The notes below the pieces were generated by a model, which had not been told where the DNA came from, searched no databases, and saw nothing but the letters and a program-made list of their open reading frames with translations. Positions 1 through 9,677 of a stretch of DNA of 64,000 nucleotides are shown piece by piece. A program made the position numbers and the translations under genes. The stretch is from Brevibacterium ihuae (GTDB taxonomy: Bacteria > Actinomycetota > Actinomycetes > Actinomycetales > Brevibacteriaceae). The stretch is from contig NZ_FXWZ01000003.1 of the NCBI RefSeq assembly GCF_900184225.1, positions 809,684 to 873,683 of the forward strand, read 5' to 3'. Numbering within the stretch: position 1 is the stretch's first letter; each line of letters starts with the position of its first letter.

Positions 1-1
1 G

Positions 2-823
2 TTCAAGCCGCAGACCTTCGTCGAGCTGACGAACCGCTGGCAGGCGGCCTACGCCTCGGGCACCCCGCCGATGTACCTCGCGCTCGCCGCCCACTGCCGC
101 GCGACCGGCGACTCCATGCCGAGCATGAAGCTCGCGATCTCCGGTGCCGCTCCGCTCGATTCGACCGCGGTGAGCCGGATCGCCGAGGCGATGCCCAACG
201 CGGTCATCGGCGAGGGCTACGGCCTCACCGAGGGCACGTGCATGGTGACCTCGACCCCGGTGCAGCCGGGCACCACGCAGAAGATCGGCTCCGTGGGGAT
301 CCCGGTGTGCGACACCGAGGTGGAGATCCGCAGCACCACCGGCACCGAGGTCCTCCCCGACGGGCGGGAGGGCGAGCTCTGGGTCCGCGGCCCGCAGGTC
401 ACCGACGGCTACAGCAACGCCCCCGAGCAGACCGCCGCGCAGTTCGTCGACGGCTGGCTGCGCACCGGCGACATCGCCTCGCGCGATGACGAGGGCTTCA
501 TCCGGATCCACGATCGCGCCAAGGACATGCTCATCTACAAGGGCTACAACGTCTATCCGCGCGAGCTCGAGGACATCGCCGCCGGACACCCCGGCGTCGC
601 CCGGATCGCCGTGGTCGGCCGCCCGGCCGACGAGGCCGGGGAGATCCCCGTCGCCTTCGTCGAGCCCGCCTCCGCCGATCTCACGCCCGAGGAGCTCATG
701 TCCTGGGTCGCCGAACGCGTGCTGCCCTACCAGAAGATCCGCGAAGTCCACATCGTCGACGAGCTGCCGACCTCGGCCGCAGGGAAGATCCTCAAGACGG
801 AGCTCCGCGAACAGCTCGGCTGA
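2..823 (+). CDS. AMP-dependent acyl-CoA synthetase, 3' part
   Basis: C-terminal ~270 residues of an ANL-superfamily acyl-CoA ligase, which adenylates a carboxylic acid with ATP and transfers it to CoA. The frame is open from base 2, so the gene begins before the window. Visible motifs are the acyl-adenylate signature GEGYGLTEG, then GELWVRGPQV, the hinge region with GWLRTGDIA, RAKDMLIYKGYNVYPRELE, and near the end a lysine in SAAGKILKTELRE (the A10 catalytic lysine). The sequence resembles long-chain fatty-acid CoA ligases, but the substrate cannot be read from this part. It stops 90 nt before the rhodanese gene, which has its own promoter. Confidence 0.93.
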   Translation, partial: FKPQTFVELTNRWQAAYASGTPPMYLALAAHCRATGDSMPSMKLAISGAAPLDSTAVSRIAEAMPNAVIGEGYGLTEGTCMVTSTPVQPGTTQKIGSVGIPVCDTEVEIRSTTGTEVLPDGREGELWVRGPQVTDGYSNAPEQTAAQFVDGWLRTGDIASRDDEGFIRIHDRAKDMLIYKGYNVYPRELEDIAAGHPGVARIAVVGRPADEAGEIPVAFVEPASADLTPEELMSWVAERVLPYQKIREVHIVDELPTSAAGKILKTELREQLG

Positions 824-901
824 GCACGGAGCCGCCGTGCGACGCGGCCCGGGTCCTGCCGCCCGAGCGCCCGCCCCTCGCCCCGCGTCCGCGATGCGCC
901 C

Positions 902-907
902 TAGACT
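902..907 (+). promoter_or_regulatory. -10 box (TAGACT) of a leaderless promoter
   Basis: TAGACT ends 6 nt before the ATG of the rhodanese gene and there is no Shine-Dalgarno sequence. In actinobacteria this NANNNT plus 6-7 nt spacing puts the transcription start at or next to the initiation codon. Confidence 0.6.
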
Positions 908-913
908 GGTGGC

Positions 914-1240
914 ATGAGTGAACCGACAGTCTCCGTGACCGAGATCCCCGAGGGCGCGAACATCCTCGACGTGCGCGAGGACGACGAGTGGAACGCCGGG
1001 CACATCGCCGGCGCCCAGCACATCCCGCTCGGCGATCTGCCCGTCCGCTACGGCGAGGTCCCCCTCGACGAGGACGTCTACGTCATCTGCCGCTCCGGCG
1101 GCCGGTCGGTCCGCGCGACCACCTGGCTCAACCAGAACGGCTTCGACGCGATCAACGTCGGCGGCGGGATGGGCGCGTGGAACCTCGACAACGGGATGCC
1201 CATCGTCTCCGAGACCGGCGAGGAGCCCTGGGTCAAGTGA
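914..1240 (+). CDS. Rhodanese-like domain protein
   Basis: A 108-residue single-domain rhodanese. The active-site loop is CRSGGRS with Cys59 as the predicted sulfur-carrying nucleophile, and the N-terminal NILDVREDDEW and HIPLGDLP blocks are the usual rhodanese CH2 motifs. No signal peptide or membrane segment is visible, so it is cytoplasmic. Such stand-alone proteins carry persulfide sulfur, but their acceptors vary and cannot be deduced here. The ATG was chosen because it lies 6 nt after TAGACT and gives a normal-length domain. Confidence 0.92.
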   Translation: MSEPTVSVTEIPEGANILDVREDDEWNAGHIAGAQHIPLGDLPVRYGEVPLDEDVYVICRSGGRSVRATTWLNQNGFDAINVGGGMGAWNLDNGMPIVSETGEEPWVK

Positions 1241-1325
1241 GCCTGCGGATCCCGGCCGTCCCATGACCGCCGACCGCATGGCGAGATTTTCCCGGCTCGA
1301 CTACTCCACCCCGGCATGACTTCGG

Positions 1326-1331
1326 CATAGT
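1326..1331 (+). promoter_or_regulatory. -10 box (CATAGT) of a leaderless promoter
   Basis: CATAGT lies 6 nt before the pgm ATG, with no Shine-Dalgarno sequence. It keeps the conserved A2 and T6 of the actinobacterial -10 hexamer but has C at position 1. Confidence 0.45.
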
Positions 1332-1337
1332 GGGACC

Positions 1338-2981
<1,644 letters not shown>

Positions 2982-3071
2982 TCCGCCCGCTGAGCGCACC
3001 GGGCCCACACACCCCTGACGACCCGGTGCGCACCCGGGCGCATCGCCTGCCCGGTCCCCGCTCCCACTGGC

Positions 3072-3077
3072 TAGACT
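3072..3077 (+). promoter_or_regulatory. -10 box (TAGACT) of a leaderless promoter
   Basis: TAGACT ends 6 nt before the GTG start of the MFS gene. The same hexamer and spacing precede the rhodanese gene at 902. Confidence 0.6.
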
Positions 3078-3083
3078 GACCGG

Positions 3084-4316
3084 GTGCTGCGCAACTACCG
3101 CGAGATCTTCGCTCTGCCCGGGGCGCTCAAGTTCTCACTCGCCGGGCTGCTCGCCAGGCTGCCCATCGCCGTGCTCGGCCTGGGCATCCTTCTCTTCATC
3201 CAGGGTACGAGCGGCTCGTACGCGATCGCCGGGATCGTCACCGCGACCTTCATGGTCGTCCAGGCGATCACCAATCCGCTCATCGCCCGCCTGGTGGATC
3301 GCCACGGGCAGGCGAGGGTCATGGCCCCCGTCGTCGTCATCCATGTCCTCGCGCTCACCGGCCTCCTCGTCACCGTCTACTCCGGGTGGTGGTCCGGACT
3401 CATCTTCGTGTTCGCCGCCCTCTCCGGCGGCACGGTCGGCTCCCTCGGCTCCCTCGTCCGTGCGCGCTGGAACGCCGCAGTGCGCACACCCCGTCAGCTC
3501 GACACCGCCTTCAGCTGGGAGGCCGTCGCGGACGAGATCCTCTTCGTCACCGGCCCCGTCCTCGTCACCGCCCTCGCCACCGCGGTCCTCCCGCCGGCCG
3601 GCATCCTCGCCTCGATGGCCGCGACGATCATCGGCTCGCTGCTCTTCTACACCCAGAAGTCCACCGAGCCGCCGATCATCCGGAGCACCGGCGCCGACAC
3701 CGGCAAGGTCCTCACCAACCTCGGCATCTTCGTCGTCGTCATCGCCCAGGTGCTCCTCGGCGTGAACTTCGGGGCGATCGACGTCATCGCCGTCGCCTTC
3801 GCCGAGGAGCAGGGCCACAAGGCGCTCGCCGGCGTCGTGCTCAGCACCTTCGCCGCCGGGTCGCTCCTCGCCGGCGTGATCTACGGCGGGGTGACCTGGA
3901 AGTCGTCCGCGCACCAGCGGTTCGCGGTGATGATCGCAGCCCTCGCAGCCGCCATCTGGCTCCTCATGCTCGCGACCGACATGCTCCGCTTCGGGGTCAT
4001 CATGTTCGCCATCGGACTCACCATCGCTCCGAGCCTCATCGCCGCGTCCTCCGTGGTCAAGGATCTCGCCCCGCCGCGGCGGCTGACCGAGGCACTCGCG
4101 TGGATCAGCACCTCGCTGGGCTTCGGGGTCGCGATCGGCTCCGCGCTCGCGGGCATCATCATCGACGCCGCCGGCGCCCGCACCGCCGTGCTCGTGCCCG
4201 CAGTGAGCGCGACCATTGCCGCGGTCGTCGTCGCGCTGTGCTTCCGGTCGATGGATCCGGCAGTGCGCGGTCACGCGGCACGGGCCGACCGGACCGTGCT
4301 CGACACCGGGGACTGA
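3084..4316 (+). CDS. MFS transporter
   Basis: A 410-residue integral membrane protein with about 12 predicted helices, the major facilitator superfamily layout. Loop 2-3 reads LVDRHGQAR, a degenerate MFS motif A. A conserved stretch VRARW...DEILFVTGPVL is shared with the MFS protein at 11147-12403 (VRTRW...DELVFVFGPVL), so the two are paralogues of one subfamily. Substrate unknown; proteins of this type are usually annotated as exporters. The GTG start was chosen because it follows TAGACT by 6 nt and directly precedes the first helix. Confidence 0.88.
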   Translation: MLRNYREIFALPGALKFSLAGLLARLPIAVLGLGILLFIQGTSGSYAIAGIVTATFMVVQAITNPLIARLVDRHGQARVMAPVVVIHVLALTGLLVTVYSGWWSGLIFVFAALSGGTVGSLGSLVRARWNAAVRTPRQLDTAFSWEAVADEILFVTGPVLVTALATAVLPPAGILASMAATIIGSLLFYTQKSTEPPIIRSTGADTGKVLTNLGIFVVVIAQVLLGVNFGAIDVIAVAFAEEQGHKALAGVVLSTFAAGSLLAGVIYGGVTWKSSAHQRFAVMIAALAAAIWLLMLATDMLRFGVIMFAIGLTIAPSLIAASSVVKDLAPPRRLTEALAWISTSLGFGVAIGSALAGIIIDAAGARTAVLVPAVSATIAAVVVALCFRSMDPAVRGHAARADRTVLDTGD

Positions 4317-4740
4317 GCCGGACGGCGGTGGGCCGCTGCCCGCCTGTACGACCCCGGCCCCCGGGAGTCCGTCGGGGTGCGGATGCCCCTCCCCCGCCGG
4401 GCCGTGCTCAGACCGACTTCAGGGGGGTCGCACCCTCCTCGCTCCGGAGCCGGGGAGCACCGACCGTGGGGGCGAACGATCGGGTCTCCGCGTCGCATTC
4501 AGGTCCCCCGACGTCGCATGCGCTTCGCGGACGGCCGAACCTGCTCGACACGCAGGAATCCGCGTGACCGGGATCGTGATGACGACGCATTACCGGTCGG
4601 TTATGCTGTTCTCACCGTGGCGGTCAGGCTGGAAAAGTGTCGGGCTGTCACGGCTTTCACATTCCGGGTTCGCACCCTGATCCCATCGTCGGCATTCTGA
4701 TCCGGCGACCCCCGCATTCGGCTTCCCTGTGCGGATTCGC

Positions 4741-4809
4741 TGACCTTCGCCGCGGCGCCTACCGGTGACCTCCGCCGCCGCGCCTACCGGTGACCTCCGC
4801 CGCGGCGCC
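4741..4809 (+). repeat. 25-bp tandem repeat before glycerate kinase
   Basis: Two near-identical 25-bp units (4748-4772 and 4773-4797, one base different) with the core GCGCCTACCGGTGACCTC are followed by a 12-bp partial third copy (4798-4809) that ends 4 bp before the -10 box of the next gene. Confidence 0.8.
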
Positions 4810-4812
4810 CAG

Positions 4813-4818
4813 TACGGT
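4813..4818 (+). promoter_or_regulatory. -10 box (TACGGT) of a leaderless promoter
   Basis: TACGGT ends 6 nt before the ATG of glycerate kinase. This supports starting the gene at 4825 rather than at a GTG 60 nt upstream inside the tandem repeat. Confidence 0.6.
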
Positions 4819-4824
4819 GGGGGC

Positions 4825-5931
4825 ATGCGCATCCTCCTCGCCTGCGACAAGTTCAAGGGCACACTCACCGCCCCCGAGGTCCACGCCGCCCTCACTCCTG
4901 CTCTCACCGCTGCTGGCCATACGGTGACCGCCGTGCCGATCGCCGACGGCGGGGACGGCACCGTCGCCGCCGCCGTATCCGCCGGCTTCACCGAGCGCAC
5001 CGCGCAGGTCTCCGGACCGCTCGGCACCCCGGTGACCGCACGGTGGGCCGAGCGCTCCGGCACCGCGGTCATCGAGATGGCCGAGGCGAGCGGCCTCGCC
5101 CTCATCGACCCCGACGCCGAGTCCGCGCTGGCCGCCTCCTCATCCGGCACCGGGGAGCTCATCGCCGCGGCCCTCGACGCGGGCTGCACGGAGATCGTCC
5201 TCGGGGTGGGCGGCTCGGCCACGAGCGACGGCGGCGCGGGGATGCTCAGCGCGCTCGGCATCCGGTTCCTCGACGCGGCCGGTGACCCGATCCCGCCCGG
5301 CGGTCAGGGCCTCGAAAGGCTCGACGAGGTCGACACCGCGGGCCTCCATCCGGTCCTCCGCGACGGCGGTGCGCACATCATCCTCGCCTCGGACGTCGAG
5401 AACCCGCTCACCGGCCCGGACGGGGCCGCAGCGGTCTACGGCCCGCAGAAGGGGGCCGGGCCCGCCGAGGTCGAGCGCCTCGACCGGGCGCTCGCGCACT
5501 TCGCCTCCCTCGTCCCCGACGGCGAGCACCACGCCGGCCGCGCCGGAGCCGGTGCCGCGGGCGGCATGGGCTTCGGCGCGTTCGCGCTCCTCGGGGCCGC
5601 CTCGGTGCCCGGGGCGGACTACGTTCTCGACCTCGTGGGGTTCACCCGAGCGGTCGACGAGGCCGACGCAGTGGTCACCGGCGAGGGCCGCTTCGACGAG
5701 CAGACCCTGTCCGGCAAGGGGCCGGGAGCGGTGATCGCCGCGGCACGCGATCGCAGCCTGCCCGTCCACGTCGTGTGCGGATCGAGCGAGATCGCCGAGG
5801 AGCGGATCGCGGACCTCGGGATCGCCGGCGTCCATCGCATGACCGATGTCGCCGACCTCGATTCCTGCCTCTCCGAACCGGCCGGCGTGCTCGAACTCCT
5901 CGCTCCGCGCCTCGCCGAGGGCATGCGCTGA
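4825..5931 (+). CDS. Glycerate kinase (GarK/GlxK family)
   Basis: A 368-residue type II glycerate kinase that phosphorylates D-glycerate with ATP (usually to 2-phosphoglycerate in this family), feeding glyoxylate or glycerate carbon into glycolysis. Diagnostic blocks: CDKFKGTLTA at the N-terminus, PIADGGDGT near residue 37, VLGVGGSATSDGGAGML around 128-145, and VTGEGRFDEQTLSGKGP near 290. Cytoplasmic. The start at MRILLACDKFKG is the family start and sits 6 nt after a TACGGT box. The glyoxylate-shunt genes lie 48 kb away and are not linked to it. Confidence 0.95.
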   Translation: MRILLACDKFKGTLTAPEVHAALTPALTAAGHTVTAVPIADGGDGTVAAAVSAGFTERTAQVSGPLGTPVTARWAERSGTAVIEMAEASGLALIDPDAESALAASSSGTGELIAAALDAGCTEIVLGVGGSATSDGGAGMLSALGIRFLDAAGDPIPPGGQGLERLDEVDTAGLHPVLRDGGAHIILASDVENPLTGPDGAAAVYGPQKGAGPAEVERLDRALAHFASLVPDGEHHAGRAGAGAAGGMGFGAFALLGAASVPGADYVLDLVGFTRAVDEADAVVTGEGRFDEQTLSGKGPGAVIAAARDRSLPVHVVCGSSEIAEERIADLGIAGVHRMTDVADLDSCLSEPAGVLELLAPRLAEGMR

Positions 5932-6045
5932 TCACCCCGCCCGGAGCAGCGGCGTCGGTCCCGCGTGCGGGAGCGGGTTCTGCGTACGGATGCCGGCGAC
6001 GCGGGTAGGAGCCGTTGCGCGTGCAGTTCGCGGCGGCAGCACGGC

Positions 6046-6143
6046 TCACCTGCGACAGATGTCCCGGATTCTCTCTGAATCCGGGACATCTGTCGCATGC
6101 GAAGGCCGCCGTCGCGCGCCGACGGGACATCTGTCGCAGGTGA
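6046..6143. repeat. Nested inverted repeats between convergent genes
   Basis: A perfect 21-bp inverted repeat (6051-6071 with 6077-6097, 5-nt loop) contains the core GACAGATGTCCC. A third copy of the arm at 6124-6143 is a perfect 20-bp complement of 6046-6065, so two alternative hairpins are possible. It lies between the 3' ends of glycerate kinase and the CopC gene and could terminate both. No T-run follows. Confidence 0.85.
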
Positions 6144-6203
6144 AGGTCGGGGGACGCGCTCGACCGGGAAGTGGTCGGCGAGACGCGCACTTCAGACCCA
6201 GTC

Positions 6204-6878
6204 TCAGCGGCGGGGTTCGCCCTCGGTGCCGGGCAGACCCTTGTTCTTGCGGGCGAGGAGCAGCACGACCATGACGACGACGGCGAGGGCGCCGACGCCG
6301 AGCAGGACGATCATCGGCGTGGACATGCCGCTCGAGGTCGCCTCGGCGTCGCCCTCCTCGAGGGATCCGCGCTGCTCGCCGCCGAGCTGGGGCTCCTCGT
6401 CGACCGCGCCGGCACCGAGCTGCGGGCCGTCCCCTTCAGCGCCCTCAGCACCCTCGGAGGCCTCGCCCTCGGTCGCGGCCTCGCCGCCGGCACCGCTGCC
6501 GTCGGTGATGGTGAAGGGGATCTCGCCGCTGATGGGGTGGCCGTCGGAGGACACGACCCGCCACACGACGGTGTACTCGCCGGCGGACAGATCCGCCGGC
6601 AGGGCGGAGCTCACCGTGGTGCCGTCGACCGTGAGCTCACCGGCGGAGACGTTCTCGCCCTCGTACATCACCTGGACCTCGGAGCCCATCTCCTGGACCT
6701 CGCCGCTGAACTCGAGCTCGATCCACTCGGGCTGCGAGTCGAGCTCCGCTCCGGACTCGGGGGTCGAGGACACGAGCTGGTCATGGGCGGTGGCGGCCGG
6801 GGCGAACACGAGGCCGAGGCCGACGAAGAATGCCGCCACGAGGGCGAAGAGGGACATGCGAGAGCTGCGGACGGTCAC
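6204..6878 (-). CDS. CopC-domain protein with C-terminal membrane anchor
   Basis: A 224-residue exported protein. The N-terminal signal peptide ends at ATAHDQ, leaving a histidine at or next to the mature N-terminus, as CopC proteins use for Cu(II) binding. A CopC/YcnJ-type beta-barrel follows with SSTPESGAELDSQPEWIEL, and a second conserved histidine in SSDGHPISGEIPF. Then come a Gly/Glu/Ala-rich linker and one membrane helix near the C-terminus (MIVLLGVGALAVVVMVVLLL) with a basic tail. The GTG at 6878 was chosen because GGAG lies 5 nt upstream; an open frame extends further but would give an unlikely pre-signal extension. It probably binds copper in the cell wall. No CopD partner is adjacent. 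Confidence 0.88.
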   Translation of the reverse strand: MTVRSSRMSLFALVAAFFVGLGLVFAPAATAHDQLVSSTPESGAELDSQPEWIELEFSGEVQEMGSEVQVMYEGENVSAGELTVDGTTVSSALPADLSAGEYTVVWRVVSSDGHPISGEIPFTITDGSGAGGEAATEGEASEGAEGAEGDGPQLGAGAVDEEPQLGGEQRGSLEEGDAEATSSGMSTPMIVLLGVGALAVVVMVVLLLARKNKGLPGTEGEPRR

Positions 6879-6969
6879 GGAGGCTCCAATCGATTGACTG
6901 CTCGCGCCCATTATCCCGCAGAAGCCCGGCGCGGGTACACATCCGACGCGCAAGGACCGCCGGGTTCCG

Positions 6970-7495
6970 TCAGCCGCGCAGACGCGAACGCATTTCGTCG
7001 ACGATGCCGGGGACAGCCGCCTCGACCTGGTCGAGCGTGGTGAAGAAACCGTCCTGGTCGCCGTACCAGGGGTCCGCGACGTCGAGGTCGGTGCCGGTGA
7101 GCCCGTCGGCCGCGGGATCGTAGGAGCGGAACATCCGGATCTCCGGTCGGCGCTCCTCGGGCAGCCGGGAGACGAGCCGCTCGAGCGCCTCCCGGTGCCG
7201 CTGCGTCATCGCGATCGCGAGATCGCGCTCGGCGAGCCATTCGCCGGTGACCTGCCGCGCGGAATGATCCGCGGCGTCGTACCCGGCCCCGGTGAGGACG
7301 TGCACCGCGCGGGGGTCGACGGGGTTTCCCGCCTCCTCGTCGCTGATCCCCCCCGGAATCGACGAGGACGTCATCGATGCCGTCCTCGGCCAGCCGGTGC
7401 CGCAGGACCCGCTCGGCCATCACCGAGCGGCAGATGTTCCCGGTGCACACGAACACCACCGACGGGGAGGTCCCCGCCTCCGCTGCTGTCGCCAT
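6970..7495 (-). pseudogene. Low-molecular-weight protein-tyrosine phosphatase, frame broken
   Basis: The N-terminal half carries the phosphatase P-loop VCTGNICRS (CX5R) and runs MATAAEAGTSP... to VDSGG. The C-terminal half continues in another frame as ISDEEAGNPVDPRAV... through WLAERDLAIAMT and the general-acid region DPWYGDQDGF. The break is in a run of seven G on the minus strand (7348-7354); with six G the protein would be continuous and of normal family length (about 175 residues). The ATG has AAGGAG 8 nt upstream. Such enzymes dephosphorylate tyrosine on proteins. The gene may be inactive, miscalled or length-switching; the sequence cannot decide. Confidence 0.85.
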
Positions 7496-7565
7496 CGCGC
7501 TGTCTCCTTCTCGAGGCCGTTCGTCCCCTCCATCGTCGCAGATTCCGCCTCCGCCCCGGTCGGGA

Positions 7566-7571
7566 TACCGT
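7566..7571 (+). promoter_or_regulatory. -10 box (TACCGT) of a leaderless promoter
   Basis: TACCGT ends 6 nt before the ATG of the M13 peptidase, with no strong Shine-Dalgarno sequence. Confidence 0.55.
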
Positions 7572-7577
7572 TGAGGC

Positions 7578-9533
7578 ATGAGCGATACTCGACTGCCCCA
7601 CGGCGACCCCGCGATCAGCGCCCGCGAGGACCTCTTCCGTCACGTCAACGGCGCCTGGCTCGACTCCTTCGAGATCCCGGAGGACCGCGCGGGCGACGGC
7701 ACGATGCGCGCGCTGTACGACGCCTCCGAGGCCAAGGTCCGCGATCTCATCACCCACCTCGGCGAGCACGAGGCGGAGCCCGGCTCCGAGGCGCAGAAGA
7801 TCGGCGCCCTCTACGCGTCCTTCATGGACACCGACACCATCGAGGCGAACGGGCTCGACCCGATCCGGGGCGAGATCGACGCGGTCCTCGCCGCCGCCGA
7901 CCACTCCGAGCTCGCCCGCGTCCTCGGCGCCCTCGAGCGCTCCGGCGTGCCGAACGTCGTGGGCGGCTTCGTGTCCGCCGATGCGAAGGACTCCTCGACG
8001 TACGTCCTCTACGCGATGCAGGCCGGCCTCCACCTCCCCGACGAGAACTACTACTCCTCGGACGACTACGAGGAGATCCGCGAGGCCTTCCTCGCCCATA
8101 TCGCGCGCGTGTCCGAGATCGCGGACCTGCCCCGCTTCACCGACCGCCCGCACGACGAGCTCGGCGCTCTCGTCCTCGACTTCGAGACCCGCCTCGCGGA
8201 GCATCACTGGGACCGGGTCGCGTGCCGCGATGCGGAGAAGACGTACAACAAGTTCGCCGCCGCCGAGCTGTTCGAGCTCGCCGAGGGCTTCGACTTCCCG
8301 GCCTGGTTCTCCGGCGCGGAAGTCAGCGATCTCGAGTACCTCGTCGTGTCCCAGCCGTCGTTCTTCGTCGGGATGGCCCAGGAATGGGCGCGCACCCCGC
8401 TCGACGACCTCAAGGCCTGGATGGTGTTCGGGATCGTCGCGGCCTACGCGGGACTCCTCACCGAGGAGCTGTCGGAGGAGAACTTCGACTTCTACGGCCG
8501 CACCCTGTCGGGCACGCCCACCCAGCGCGAGCGCTGGAAGCGCGGCGTCGGACTCGTCGAGAGCCTGCTCGGCGAGGCCGTCGGCAAGCTCTACGTCGAC
8601 CGCGAGTTCCCGCCGGAGAGCAAGCAGGCGATCACCGCTCTCGTCGAGCGCCTCACCCGCGCCTACGAGGCCTCGATCACCGACCTCGACTGGATGGGCG
8701 AGGACACCCGGAAGCGGGCGCTCACCAAGCTCTCGAAGTTCGTCCCCAAGGTCGGCTACCCCGAGGTGTGGCGCGAGTACCCGGCGGAGATGCGCGCCGA
8801 CGACCTCATCGGCAATGTCCGCCGCGCCGCGATCGCCGAGCACGAACGGCAGATCGGTCGGATCGGACAGGAGATCGACCGCACCGAATGGCTCATGACC
8901 CCGCAGACGGTCAACGCCTACTACCACCCGGTGATGAACGAGATCGTCTTCCCCGCCGCGATCCTCCAGCCCCCGTTCTTCGACCCGGACGGCTCCGACG
9001 CGGCGAACTACGGCGCGATCGGCGCGGTGATCGGGCACGAGATCGGCCACGGCTTCGATGACCAGGGCTCGCGCTACGACGGCGACGGGAACCTCGTCAA
9101 CTGGTGGACCGACGACGACCGGGAGCGGTTCGAGGTGCGCACCGCGAGCCTCGTCGACCAGTACGACGTGCTCGTGCCCGAGGGGATCGACCCCAAGCAC
9201 CACGTCAACGGTGCGCTCACGGTGGGCGAGAACATCGGCGACCTCGGCGGGATGTCGATCGCATGGAAGGCCCTCCAGATCCTCGCCCGCGACGAGCAGC
9301 GCGAGCTCAGCGAGGAGGAGGAGCGCGAGTTCTTCTACGCCTGGGCCTCGGCCTGGCGCTCGAAGTTCCGCCCGGCGGAGCGGATCCGGCGGATCGCGGT
9401 GGACCCGCATTCGCCGGAGGAGTTCCGCTGCAACCAGGTGGTCAAGAACATGGATGCCTTCGCCGCGGCCTTCGGCGTCGAGGAGGGCGACGGGATGTAC
9501 CTCGCCCCGGACAAGCGCGTCACCATCTGGTGA
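7578..9533 (+). CDS. M13 family zinc metallopeptidase (neprilysin/PepO type)
   Basis: A 651-residue endopeptidase of oligopeptides. The zinc site is GHEIGHGFDDQGS (HEIGH at residues 487-491); the third zinc ligand is in ENIGDLGG, and the C-terminal RCNQVVKNMDAFAAAF block with the following residues is typical of M13. The N-terminal half is the M13 helical domain (LFRHVNGAWLD near residue 20, YYSSDDYEEIREAF near 157). No signal peptide or membrane anchor is visible, so it should be cytoplasmic like lactococcal PepO. Probably monocistronic. Confidence 0.96.
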   Translation: MSDTRLPHGDPAISAREDLFRHVNGAWLDSFEIPEDRAGDGTMRALYDASEAKVRDLITHLGEHEAEPGSEAQKIGALYASFMDTDTIEANGLDPIRGEIDAVLAAADHSELARVLGALERSGVPNVVGGFVSADAKDSSTYVLYAMQAGLHLPDENYYSSDDYEEIREAFLAHIARVSEIADLPRFTDRPHDELGALVLDFETRLAEHHWDRVACRDAEKTYNKFAAAELFELAEGFDFPAWFSGAEVSDLEYLVVSQPSFFVGMAQEWARTPLDDLKAWMVFGIVAAYAGLLTEELSEENFDFYGRTLSGTPTQRERWKRGVGLVESLLGEAVGKLYVDREFPPESKQAITALVERLTRAYEASITDLDWMGEDTRKRALTKLSKFVPKVGYPEVWREYPAEMRADDLIGNVRRAAIAEHERQIGRIGQEIDRTEWLMTPQTVNAYYHPVMNEIVFPAAILQPPFFDPDGSDAANYGAIGAVIGHEIGHGFDDQGSRYDGDGNLVNWWTDDDRERFEVRTASLVDQYDVLVPEGIDPKHHVNGALTVGENIGDLGGMSIAWKALQILARDEQRELSEEEEREFFYAWASAWRSKFRPAERIRRIAVDPHSPEEFRCNQVVKNMDAFAAAFGVEEGDGMYLAPDKRVTIW

Positions 9534-9677
9534 GCGGCTGAGCGCACGCAGCTGCGGCCGGCGTCATCGCGATCGCGGTGCCGCCGGCCGCCGTCGTGTG
9601 CGGGGTTCGTCGGCGCCTGGGCAGGGCGCGGCACGGCCGGCCGGGACGACAGTCCCGCGTGTCACCGCGGGGCCGGG

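Larger units (their letters stand above)
4317..4824. other. 508-nt intergenic region
   Basis: No convincing coding signal on either strand. G+C falls between about 4560 and 4700, with a TATGCT hexamer at 4602-4607 that could be a -10 box without an obvious gene behind it. The last 80 nt hold a 25-bp tandem repeat and the glycerate kinase promoter. A tRNA-like TTCG loop near 4667 does not fold into a tRNA. Confidence 0.5.

Noticed and set aside
4655..4690. tRNA-like T-loop (GGGTTCGCACCC)
   Set aside because: The flanking sequence does not form acceptor, D or anticodon stems.
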